Assembly (NCBI GenBank): GCA_020860605.1
Contig: JAJBTZ010000090.1
Span: 393,431-457,430, forward strand
Reading direction: 5' to 3'
Length of the DNA: 64,000 nucleotides
From: Ruminococcus sp.
GTDB taxonomy: Bacteria > Bacillota > Clostridia > Oscillospirales > Ruminococcaceae
Shown here: positions 37,888 through 45,908 of the stretch, in pieces
Numbering within the stretch: position 1 is the first letter of the stretch
How the letters are laid out: the number at the start of each line of letters is the position of its first letter
Made by a program: the position numbers and the translations under genes
Notes under the pieces: model-generated
Database searches by the model: none
Seen by the model: the letters and a program-made list of their open reading frames with translations, nothing else
Told to the model about the DNA's origin: nothing

Positions 37888-40020
37888 TTATTCTTTATCG
37901 TCACTCTTCATTCTCTTCTTAGTAATCAGCAAAATAACCGCACCAACCACAAGAAGCCACCGACTACGTAGAAGATGGTAGTACCAATGCCACCGATGGA
38001 GGTGAAGCCGGACTGGAACGGGTTGCTGCATCCTGAAGGTAGAGCTTATAGATTGTACCATTGCCGTCTTCGAGCTCTATGTAGAATGGCAGACGATTGT
38101 AGTTGGTACCGTTGTTAGCTGAAGTACTCGCTTCGTAGATTTCCTGAAGCTGAGCGTATGTAATCTCACCGCTGAAGGTCTTCGTGATGGTGATTTCTGC
38201 TGTCTTCGCGACCATGACACCGTCGATATGCCAGCCGTCAACCTGTTCCTTCAGGACGTACCAACGAACTGTGTAGTTATCAGTCGTGGCGTTCTCGTTT
38301 TCGATGGCGGGATTGGCGCCATCAGCTGTACTTATTTTAATTGTTATACCACTTTCTCGGATATATGTCAAGAGGTATTCGTCAAGAATACTGTCATTAA
38401 TGCCTTCCGCAAGGTTGTAAATCCCCTGCCCGTCGATGGTGACGTATTCGATGACTATCTGGACAATCTCGTTGTTATCCACATAGATAATGCCGTTTAC
38501 AACCTCAATAGTGATGTCGCCAACATCTGCGAAGCCAGTCATTGAAGCCTCAGACAGGATATAAGTGCCATTGTATGCAAGGCCTATGAACTCAATTTCG
38601 CCTTCGCCAGTTATGTCTATAGTCTCAGAGTAGCTCGGCGTATCAGTGGAACTGTCTGATGTGAGGGTGAACGTTGCAACCAAATCATCAACTCCATTGT
38701 AAGGGCATTGCCATTCTCACTCACATAAGACTTCGAAACAGTCAGCGTGCAAGTTACCGCATCACTGCTCACCAACCTGAAGGTTGCGTCTTCGAGCTGA
38801 GTGGTTTCGTTGGTTTCGTATTTGTTGATGGTGAGAGAGGCGGTGACTGGTATCTTCTTAAAGTACAAGTTAATGTATCCAATGTAACCGTATAACTCTG
38901 TCCATTAGTCGTGTACGTTATAGTTGCATAGTCATATTCATAGCCATCAGCTGAACATATATCAGCCAATGTAGCCTCTACATCACTGCTAAAAGTATTG
39001 GTAATATTTGAAATAGATGTAGAAGGTATTAACTCTCCACTATCCTCATCGTATACGTCAACGTCAATAGTTTCGGTAAGAGTAACAATAATTGCATTGT
39101 AGCTCCATGTCAGCGTAAACGTCGAGAAGCTTTCGGTTTCGAAGACTACTACGGCGGTCTCGTCGGTGTCGTCGGTGACTGTTTCAGCCAAAGGCTCTAC
39201 AGTGTTGACAGCGTCATCGGTGATATGGGTGACCTCGAGGGTTTCGGCGGTGGTGCCTTCTGGAAGGATTTCGGTGATGTCGATACTGACGGTGACGGCA
39301 GCGGCCGGTTCGACCTCGACGCCGAATTCGTCGTAGAAGGTGATGTCGAGAGCTGCCATGTTCGACTCAGCACTTTCGGAGTCGTAGCCGATCGCTTCGG
39401 CTGCCGAAGCGTACTCGTAGCTGTTCTCATCAAGAAGCGTGACCACGAGGCTGGCATTATCCGACAGCGCTCCTTCGGGAGTGTCGGTGCTTTCTTCGGG
39501 AGAGTCGGTTTCTTCAGGGGCTTCAGGCTCTTCGGTTTCTGTATCTGTATCAGTCTCCTCTGCCACAGGTTCTTCTTCCGCTTCAGAAACAGGAAGAACG
39601 CCGTAGCCGGAGATGATTGTTTCAGTTAAAGCATAGGTGGTGAGGGCGACGGTGTCAATGCAGGCAGAAGGCTGCAAATACCGCATCCCAGTCGCCATAG
39701 GCGTTGCCGTACCAGGCACCATAGCGGGTGTGGCCATAGCGGTTTTCGTCGTCATCGCTGACGGTGAAGTTGGCGGTGGATTCGGTGTAACCGAGCTGCG
39801 GATAGGCGATGTTGACGACATCGGCGCTCAGGGTGCCAGTGAGTTCGGGAAGAATTGCAATCCAGGTGTCAGCGTCCTCAACATCAGCCTCAAGGTTAAT
39901 CAGGCACTCGACGGTGTGGGAGTGCTCCACGTAACCACAGATAAGGGTCTTTTCGTAGCATTCATCCGCGTGGACATGGCCCTCGGACTCTTCCAAGCCA
40001 CAGATGAGAACCTTCCCTAC
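37888..40020 (-). pseudogene. Remnant of a second surface adhesin
   Basis: Fragments in different frames are homologous to the left-edge adhesin. From the 5' side: two His/Cys repeats (C-G-L-E-E-S-E-G-H) and the amidase-like block to F-C-L (frame ends at 39655); then an acidic Glu/Thr linker and beta repeats (to about 38850); a Cna-B-like piece (I-N-K-Y-E-T-N-E-T-T-Q-L-E-D-A); a further domain (to 37964); and a C-terminal membrane helix and K-K-R-M tail reached only by another frameshift, ending TAA at 37888-37890. At least two internal deletions and two single-base shifts are needed to explain it. No LPXTG is legible; the equivalent place reads F-T-S-I-G-G. Confidence 0.8.
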
Positions 40021-40247
40021 TTTCTATGCAGCCGATGACGCTGCTGCGGGAGTCGATGGATGTTGCCCGGTTATCGCCCATTACAGAGACACGATTTTCG
40101 GGAACCTGATACGGGAGTGTGATGTCGCACTCACCGATTGATTTGTTGGTTACATATGGCTCGTCGATATTTAAGGCACTTGCGTTCCGCCTGAACCTCA
40201 CTTTCGGTTGGGAGGACAAGCTCACGACTCTTTTTTCTTTTATTCAA
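40021..40247 (-). pseudogene. Remnant of a signal peptidase I gene
   Basis: The first ~28 codons (from TTG 40247; S-R-E-L-V-L-P-T-E-S-E-V-Q-A-E-R-K) match the intact signal peptidase at 5227-5817. The sequence then jumps to the block I-D-E-P-Y-V-T-N-K-S-I-G-E-C-D and V-M-G-D-N-R in another frame. The membrane helix, catalytic Ser and Lys are gone. The tail runs straight into adhesin sequence. The junction lies at a short ATCG shared by the two flanks of the lost segment. Confidence 0.85.
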
Positions 40248-40678
40248 AGCAAGCTCTCCTCGGAGTATACTTTTCGGACAAGTTCCAGAGCCTTGTCGAC
40301 TTCCCTTCTCGCTTCGGCAAGGATTTCGTCAGCCTGGCGGTTGGCCTCGGCAACGATTTCCTCAGCCTTATGCTGAGCAAGCTGGACATCCGCACCGTTT
40401 GAATTAGTTCCGCCAGCGGTGACTCTTATCGCCGTAAGATACTGCTCAAGAGCCTTCTGGGCTTCGGTGAAGATATCATTGAGGCCCTGGGAAGCATCAG
40501 CAACAGTGCCGAAGTGGCTGATGACCTGCTCATTCTCGGCAATTCGGGCTTTGAGTTCTTCATTCTCTTCCTTGAGCGATTTCTCGCTCTGCTGGAGGGC
40601 ATAGATGATTTCGACCAGCTCTTCACGGCTGAGCTTCTTGAGCTTAACGCCGGTATCTTTTTTACCGAAAAGTCCCAC
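40244..40678 (-). CDS. DivIVA-like coiled-coil protein, second copy
   Basis: A 144-residue intact paralogue of 5817-6278, sharing most of its sequence (K-L-K-K-L-S-R-E-E-L-V-E-I-I, Q-Q-S-E-K-S-L-K-E-E). It starts at GTG 40678 with GGAGGCG upstream. It has a predicted coiled coil at ~20-55 and helices to the end, and no signal peptide. It remains open while the two genes after it have decayed, which suggests it still has a use, or that decay is recent. It is the first gene of the pilus locus transcript. Confidence 0.8.
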   Translation of the reverse strand: MGLFGKKDTGVKLKKLSREELVEIIYALQQSEKSLKEENEELKARIAENEQVISHFGTVADASQGLNDIFTEAQKALEQYLTAIRVTAGGTNSNGADVQLAQHKAEEIVAEANRQADEILAEARREVDKALELVRKVYSEESLL

Positions 40679-40709
40679 AAAAGCGCCTCCAGACTTCGTT
40701 CGTTTATAA

Positions 40710-40785
40710 AACCTCCCACACAGACATGTAGGAGGTTACGACCAATATTCCCGGAACAGGATTAGTTCGGAGGGAATCTACATGT
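40710..40785 (-). ncRNA. Structured leader with possible attenuator
   Basis: In the minus-strand leader of the pilus locus, ACATGTAG (plus 40778-40785 complement) can pair with CTACATGT (complement of 40724-40731). Inside it lie ATTCCC/GGGAAT and GAAC/GTTC stems with a seven-base loop. The 3' arm of the outer stem is also the loop of a second hairpin, AACCTCC/GGAGGTT (40710-40737), followed by TTTATAAA. The two folds compete, as in riboswitch-style attenuation. I do not recognise a known class. A further AGTGCC/GGCACT hairpin with T-run lies at 40808-40822. Confidence 0.4.
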
Positions 40786-40872
40786 ACTGGGACACTAAAA
40801 AATTCATAGTGCCGAAGGCACTCCCCCCCACGCTAGTTTAGGTATTCAAAAATATTAAGTATCGATGGGTAC

Positions 40873-40901
40873 ATAATATCACTTTTTGCCGTCTTTGTCA
40901 A
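40873..40901 (-). promoter_or_regulatory. Strong promoter of the sortase/pilus locus
   Basis: TTGACA (40896-40901), a 17-base spacer and TATTAT (40873-40878) on the minus strand. The transcript would begin near 40866 and carry a ~190-base leader. This promoter, the leader and the divergent promoter at 41025-41052 account for the 422-base gap 40679-41100, in which I see no gene. Confidence 0.75.
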
Positions 40902-41024
40902 CAGGAAATCTGAAGAAAATGTGAAATGTTTGTGAAAGCAAGCTTGCAAGGTTAAATCTTTATGAAAGAAAAATGGCTTTCAAATCTTTTTACCCCCCAG
41001 ATTTAAAATTCGACAAAATACGGC

Positions 41025-41052
41025 TTGAAATCTGCGAATCGTGTGGTATAAT
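41025..41052 (+). promoter_or_regulatory. Promoter of the Spo0A-domain gene
   Basis: TTGAAA (41025-41030), a 16-base spacer and TATAAT (41047-41052), about 50 bases before the start codon. Confidence 0.7.
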
Positions 41053-41100
41053 AGCGAGCAGTGACGAAGGTTGTCACAAAAATCAAAGTGAGGTGAAAAT

Positions 41101-41559
41101 ATGGAAGGCGAAGCAACACTGACTGTTAAAATTTATGGAGCAGACAGGGATGAAGCAATTTCGATTCTGACTGATTCTGGGCTTAAGTTTCAAATCGAGA
41201 AAGTTCCTGATCAGCAAACGCCAAGTGAAAAGCATATAGCAGAATTTCTCATAGATCTTGGCATGTCAACAAGCTTGCAGGGATATCTTTACATTAAACA
41301 GGCGATAATTCTCGTTCTGAAGGATCCTACATACTTGAGGCGAAATGTAACCCTGAAGCTATATCCTGCGATTGCAACTGAGTATGAGACGAAAGCGAGT
41401 CGCGTTGAGCGAGCGATTCGGCACGCGGTTACGGCGGTTTTTGAGAGAGGGAACCTTGATGAACTGAACGAGCTGTTTGCAAACAACATTTCCGAGAAAA
41501 CCGGCAACCCGACCAACTCGGAGTTTATCGCGAGGATAGCAGAGAAACTGAAGCAGTAA
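41101..41559 (+). CDS. Stand-alone Spo0A C-terminal domain protein
   Basis: A 152-residue protein. Residues ~42-152 match the DNA-binding effector domain of the sporulation regulator Spo0A, including I-A-E-F-L-I-D-L-G, S-R-V-E-R-A-I-R-H-A-V and N-P-T-N-S-E-F-I-A. The phosphoacceptor receiver domain is missing. Instead there is a ~40-residue N-terminus (T-V-K-I-Y-G-A) that could form a small alpha/beta piece. A GAGGTG site precedes the ATG and the gene is alone between a promoter and a terminator. It may bind Spo0A boxes without phosphorylation control. True Spo0A is expected elsewhere. Confidence 0.85.
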   Translation: MEGEATLTVKIYGADRDEAISILTDSGLKFQIEKVPDQQTPSEKHIAEFLIDLGMSTSLQGYLYIKQAIILVLKDPTYLRRNVTLKLYPAIATEYETKASRVERAIRHAVTAVFERGNLDELNELFANNISEKTGNPTNSEFIARIAEKLKQ

Positions 41560-41565
41560 TTGAAA

Positions 41566-41602
41566 AGCAGCGGAGGCCTTTTTAAGAAGGCTTCCGCTGC
41601 TT
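41566..41602. terminator. Bidirectional terminator
   Basis: A long stem, AGCAGCGGAGGCCTT paired with the complementary arm ending at 41602, with a short loop and a run of seven T on the plus side. It serves the Spo0A-domain gene and the converging methyltransferase gene. Confidence 0.85.
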
Positions 41603-41609
41603 TTTTTGT

Positions 41610-42953
41610 TTATTTGGTCAGAAGGGATACTGTTTCCACGTGGCTTGTCCTCGGGAACATGTCGAAGGGCTTGTAACGTCTGAGCTCGTAGCCAGACTGG
41701 GTCAGGATTTTCAGGTCACGGGCACAGGTGGCGGGGTTGCAGGAGATGTAGACTAGCTTCCGCGGAGACATTTTTGCGATGGCGGAAAGGGTTTCGCTGT
41801 CGCAGCCTCTTCTCGGAGGGTCGACGATGACGACATCTGGCTTCTCACCAGCACTACTCAGCTTTTCAGCGACCGTTCCTGAGTCGCCAGTAAAGAATTC
41901 GGCGTTTGCTACACCGTTCATCTCGGCATTTCTTCTGGCGTTTTCAATAGCTGCAGGGACAATTTCGACGCCAATAAGTCGATTGACTCTTTGAGCCATC
42001 GAAAGCCCGACCGTGCCGATTCCACAATACAGGTCAAGAAGAGTCTCACTGCCGTTAAGATCGAGAAAATCCCGGGCAGCACTGTAGACATTCTCGGCAG
42101 CAGCAGTGTTGACCTGGTAAAAGGAATGAGGGGAAATCTCGACAGACACGCCACACATACTGTCACGGATAACTCCAGAGCCATAAAGGCAGGTGTCCTT
42201 ATTGCCGAGGATGACGTTTGTATTCGCAGAATTTATGTTAAGGAGAATCGTCTTGATAGAGGGAAACTTCCCGGTGAGCGGTGCAATCATATTTTCAAAA
42301 AGCTTCGTCTCCTTTGTGCAAACGAGGCTCAGCATAATCTCGCCTGTGTGGAAACCACGCCTTAAGTAAAGATGCCGGAGGAGTCCCCTGCCAGTTCTTT
42401 CATCATAGACAGAAATTTGATTTTTATTGACATAATCTATAATCTCGCCACAGATTTCTGTGAAGATTTCTGGCTGAAGAAGGCAATCGGAAATCGGAAC
42501 GACGCGATGTGACCTCGGCGAGAAGAATCCGCAGTAGGCTCTCCCGTCTGCCATGGCAACCGGGAGCTGGACTTTGTTGCGGTATCTGTCGACGCTTGGG
42601 CTTCCTGATATCGGCTCTGGCTCGAGATCGAAACCACCGATTCGCCTGAAGGCATTACTGACGGACTGCTCCTTAGCACGAAGTTCGGCTTCATAGGAAA
42701 TATGGCGGTAGACACAGCCTCCGCAAGTCCGATTGGCACAATCGGGCTCAACTCTGTCGGGAGATGACTCCAAAAGCTTCTCAATCCTGGCGTAGGCGTA
42801 GGTCTTGTTGACTTTCAAAATCTTAGCAAGAAGCTTGTCACCGATCGCAGTGTCTGGAACGAAGATCGCCATTCCGTCATGCCTGCCGATTCCAGAGCCG
42901 TCGGAGCTGAGAGCGTCGATGCTAAGCTCAATTATATCGTTCTTACTGAGCAT
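41610..42953 (-). CDS. RNA m5U methyltransferase (RumA/RlmD family)
   Basis: A 447-residue SAM-dependent enzyme that methylates C5 of a uridine in 23S rRNA or tRNA. Start at ATG 42953 (AAGGGAG site, 11-base overlap with the upstream gene). A TRAM domain (~1-60) is followed by an iron-sulfur cluster motif C-x5-C-G-G-C with upstream Cys (~70-85), the SAM site L-D-L-Y-C-G-I-G-T-V-G (~300) and the nucleophile motif S-C-N-P-A-T-C (~405). All catalytic elements are present. The exact target uridine cannot be read from sequence. Last gene of the recJ-rel operon. Confidence 0.92.
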   Translation of the reverse strand: MLSKNDIIELSIDALSSDGSGIGRHDGMAIFVPDTAIGDKLLAKILKVNKTYAYARIEKLLESSPDRVEPDCANRTCGGCVYRHISYEAELRAKEQSVSNAFRRIGGFDLEPEPISGSPSVDRYRNKVQLPVAMADGRAYCGFFSPRSHRVVPISDCLLQPEIFTEICGEIIDYVNKNQISVYDERTGRGLLRHLYLRRGFHTGEIMLSLVCTKETKLFENMIAPLTGKFPSIKTILLNINSANTNVILGNKDTCLYGSGVIRDSMCGVSVEISPHSFYQVNTAAAENVYSAARDFLDLNGSETLLDLYCGIGTVGLSMAQRVNRLIGVEIVPAAIENARRNAEMNGVANAEFFTGDSGTVAEKLSSAGEKPDVVIVDPPRRGCDSETLSAIAKMSPRKLVYISCNPATCARDLKILTQSGYELRRYKPFDMFPRTSHVETVSLLTK

Positions 42954-43794
42954 TTTCGATGCTCCCTTCAGATAAATATTTCCTGATTCTGTCAAAGGTA
43001 CTATTTAAAATAGCAGTATGTACGACACCCGTTTTGTCGAAGGCGGTGGCCTCAACGGTGAAGGTGAAATTCTGGTGGTTCTTCCGCCTGATATACGAGA
43101 AGAATTTATCGAAATCGACCCGACCTTCGCCTACTGGAAGGACCTTTAGATTGCTCCAGTCCTTATAGCCTCCGCCGTAATCGTTGACGTGGTAGTGGCG
43201 GATGTTACCCTGAAGCCATAAGTTGCTGTCGTCATAGAGAAGCTCCTCCTGGCAGTGGAAGGCTGCCATTTTGGTGTCGAAGACGAAGCCGGCATCGGGA
43301 TAGTTCTCATGGAACTCATGAAGGCGACTCATCGGGTCGCTGACGTTGCAGACGACATTTTCGACGAGAAGCTGAAGGCCAAATTCGTCCGAAATCTCCC
43401 GGAGATATTTATAGCCGGAGATGTTGTTTTCAATATGGCTGTCGGAAACCAAGCCGTTCCAGAGGTGGAGGACAAGCTTTTCGGCGCCCACTCCCCTCGC
43501 AATTTCACAATTCAAACGAAAATCACTCATTGCAGTTTTCAGATCTTCAGAAGAACCGCTTGCAAGGAGCTCGCCTATCTTCTTTTCACAGTGAATGACT
43601 GGAATATTTAGTCCGATTTCACGTGTAAAGCCAATCAGCTTGTCAGGATTCGGATACCAATCCGGGTATATCATAAGCTCAAAGCCATCACAGAAAAGCT
43701 TCGGAGCAAGGTCTTTGAGCAGCGTATAATCGCGGTTATTCGGGCGACCTATCAGGGCGCCTGTAGAGCAAAGAATTGGCATGGGTTCACTCAC
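42943..43794 (-). CDS. TIM-barrel sugar isomerase/AP endonuclease-2 family
   Basis: A 283-residue protein of the xylose-isomerase-like TIM-barrel fold. Metal-ligand candidates are E in L-L-V-E-N-V, D in F-V-F-D-T-K, H in Y-H-V-N-D-Y and E near V-E-A-T-A. Members act as sugar epimerases or isomerases, or as endonucleases; the short form without a zinc-cluster nuclease motif favours a sugar substrate. The ATG overlaps the hemZ stop (base 43794). Substrate unknown. Confidence 0.78.
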   Translation of the reverse strand: MSEPMPILCSTGALIGRPNNRDYTLLKDLAPKLFCDGFELMIYPDWYPNPDKLIGFTREIGLNIPVIHCEKKIGELLASGSSEDLKTAMSDFRLNCEIARGVGAEKLVLHLWNGLVSDSHIENNISGYKYLREISDEFGLQLLVENVVCNVSDPMSRLHEFHENYPDAGFVFDTKMAAFHCQEELLYDDSNLWLQGNIRHYHVNDYGGGYKDWSNLKVLPVGEGRVDFDKFFSYIRRKNHQNFTFTVEATAFDKTGVVHTAILNSTFDRIRKYLSEGSIENAQ

Positions 43795-45269
43795 TAAATC
43801 AGTTCAAGAAGGCTGCCGACCTCGGTTTTCCTCGAAAGAACAGTGTCAAAATGCTTGATATATTCGAGAGGATACTTCGGATTGAAGGACCTGTGAAGGC
43901 GGTCACCGTCACCTTTCGAGAGAACAAGCTTTGTCGTGCCACCTGCACCGACTGAAAGTATGGTCTGAACCTCTTCCATGATGTTGATGTTGTAGATTCC
44001 GGCATAGCCGTCAAGAGTCCAGCCGATGTTTTCCTGGTTGCCGAGCTGGTTCTTCTGGCGATAGAGATAATAGGGGCTGTAGCCGGCGGACATGAGCTTG
44101 TCGGTCGAATACTTGATCATCCTTTCGCAAAGCTCGCCGTCGCCGAGGCTTCGCCTTGCCATCAGCTCGGATGCCCGCTTGATTGAGAGAGAATGAACTG
44201 TAATATTTTCGGGATTCAGCGCCATCACTCCGTCAACAGACTCTGTAAAGCTTTCAAGCTTGTCGCCTGGAAGCCCAGCAATAAGGTCGACATTTATGGC
44301 CTTGAAGCCCTTTGATTTTGCAAGCTCGTAGCTCGAGAGAAATTCGCTGACGGTGTGGCTTCTGCCGATAGACTTCAGGACTTCTTCGTTCAAAGTCTGG
44401 GGGTTGATGCTGACCCTGTCACCGCCGTTAAGCTTGATAACATCGAGCTTTTCGGAGGTTATGGTGTCGGGTCTGCCAGCTTCAACGGTGTATTCGCGGA
44501 TGCTGGATAGGTCGAACGACGAAGCAATCTGCTTCATGATTCTGTCTAAGTCTTTTGCCTCAATTGAGGTCGGTGTTCCTCCGCCGAAGTAGACTGTATC
44601 GAGTGTTAAACCTTTATCCTTTACAAGTTCGCCTGTAAAGGCAATCTCCTTGCAAAGTTTTTCGACATACTCAGGCATCAGTTTTTTGAAGCTCGAAACA
44701 GTCTGGGAGATGAAGGAGCAATATGTACACCTTGTCGGGCAGAACGGGATGTCTATATAGAGGCTGAAGGAACGTTTCGGCATGGCTGAAACGACTTCGT
44801 CCTGATTCGAAGCAGTCTTCCAGCCGATATTGATTTTCTCGTCGGTCATTAGATATCTGTCGACAAGATACGCTGAAGCTTCGTCAAAGTCAAAGCCTTT
44901 TGCCCTCAGCTTATTAATCAGCTTGACAGGGCGAACACCTGTGAGAATTCCCCATTCGGGAGAGATGCCAGTGAGGGTTCTCAGGCACAAAAAGAGGAGC
45001 TTTCCAAGCTGGAATTCACATTCATCGTCATAGTTTTCGGTGTCAATGGGAAGCGTCAGGCTTTCTGAGGCGGTTTTACCGTCGAGAGTGGCGGTAGCCC
45101 TCAGCAGTTCCTCACTTCTTTCGATCAATGCGAAGTTGTCGGTCGGGAGCTCAGGGTTATCTTCCGAGTCCAAAAATATAAAGCCGAAGCTTTGCGCAGG
45201 GAAAAAGAGCTTCGAGATGGCCTCGAGCTCATACTTGAAATTATTTCCCGAAAATACAAGTGTAAACAT
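43794..45269 (-). CDS. hemZ: HemZ-like oxygen-independent coproporphyrinogen dehydrogenase
   Basis: A 491-residue radical SAM protein. The cluster motif F-C-P-T-R-C-T-Y-C (C-x3-C-x2-C) is at ~178-185. Y-F-G-G-G-T-P-T-S and V-S-I-N-P-Q-T-L follow as in HemN/HemW/HemZ. The long N-terminal extension (~1-165) is typical of clostridial HemZ. It is annotated as decarboxylating coproporphyrinogen III, but no other heme gene is present in the window and HemN-like proteins can have other roles. It lies five bases downstream of the MBL gene. Confidence 0.85.
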   Translation of the reverse strand: MFTLVFSGNNFKYELEAISKLFFPAQSFGFIFLDSEDNPELPTDNFALIERSEELLRATATLDGKTASESLTLPIDTENYDDECEFQLGKLLFLCLRTLTGISPEWGILTGVRPVKLINKLRAKGFDFDEASAYLVDRYLMTDEKINIGWKTASNQDEVVSAMPKRSFSLYIDIPFCPTRCTYCSFISQTVSSFKKLMPEYVEKLCKEIAFTGELVKDKGLTLDTVYFGGGTPTSIEAKDLDRIMKQIASSFDLSSIREYTVEAGRPDTITSEKLDVIKLNGGDRVSINPQTLNEEVLKSIGRSHTVSEFLSSYELAKSKGFKAINVDLIAGLPGDKLESFTESVDGVMALNPENITVHSLSIKRASELMARRSLGDGELCERMIKYSTDKLMSAGYSPYYLYRQKNQLGNQENIGWTLDGYAGIYNINIMEEVQTILSVGAGGTTKLVLSKGDGDRLHRSFNPKYPLEYIKHFDTVLSRKTEVGSLLELI

Positions 45270-45273
45270 CTAT

Positions 45274-45900
45274 CTAACCTCTGAGAGCACCCAAGTAGGG
45301 ATTTTCCAAAAGCTCGGAATAAAGGTCTGTCTCAGGCCCATGCCCTGAGAGAACCCGCATATTCTTGCCATTTGCAAGCTCATAGTACTTTCCAATCGAT
45401 GAAATTATGTCGCTGAAGCCGCTTCCGCCAATATCGATTCTGCCGATGCTGCCGGCAAAAAGGGTGTCTCCTGAGAAAATTATGTCGTCGATTATAAATG
45501 AGACTGAACCAGCGGTGTGGCCTTTGGTGGAGACGACCTTGAAGGTCATATCGCCGAAAGTCAGCTCATCGCCATCCGAAAAGCACTCGGCACCTTCGCA
45601 GGGGTAGAAAGGAACCGAGAAATAGTCGGCACGGCAAAGCTTGGAGCTTCGGAGCATCGGCTCATCTTCATGCGAAATCATCACCTTGCAGCCGGTTTTC
45701 TCCTTGAGCTCACCTGCTGCTGAGATATGGTCGACGTGGCCATGAGTCAGGAGAACAGCCTCGAGCTTCAAGTCGCCAAGACGTGCCAGAATCCTGTCAG
45801 CATCGCAGGGAGCGTCTATCAGAACGGCAGTGTTACCAGAGCTGACGATATAGGCGTTTGTTGCGAAATCTCCCATATTGGGAATTTTGATTATATTCAT
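45274..45900 (-). CDS. Metallo-beta-lactamase fold hydrolase (glyoxalase II-like)
   Basis: A 208-residue protein with the zinc motif T-H-G-H-V-D-H-I (~53-60), further His in T-K-G-H-T-A-G (~125) and Asp in F-S-G-D-T-L-F (~143), and final His in G-H-G-P-E-T. This YcbL/GloB2-like subgroup hydrolyses thioesters such as lactoylglutathione analogues, though substrates vary. It follows rel by eight bases in the operon. Confidence 0.88.
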   Translation of the reverse strand: MNIIKIPNMGDFATNAYIVSSGNTAVLIDAPCDADRILARLGDLKLEAVLLTHGHVDHISAAGELKEKTGCKVMISHEDEPMLRSSKLCRADYFSVPFYPCEGAECFSDGDELTFGDMTFKVVSTKGHTAGSVSFIIDDIIFSGDTLFAGSIGRIDIGGSGFSDIISSIGKYYELANGKNMRVLSGHGPETDLYSELLENPYLGALRG

Positions 45901-45908
45901 AGCTGCAC

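Noticed and set aside
40710..40785. A tRNA or a known riboswitch class in the pilus leader
   Set aside because: No cloverleaf, no T-loop sequence, and the conserved cores of the riboswitch classes I know are not present.
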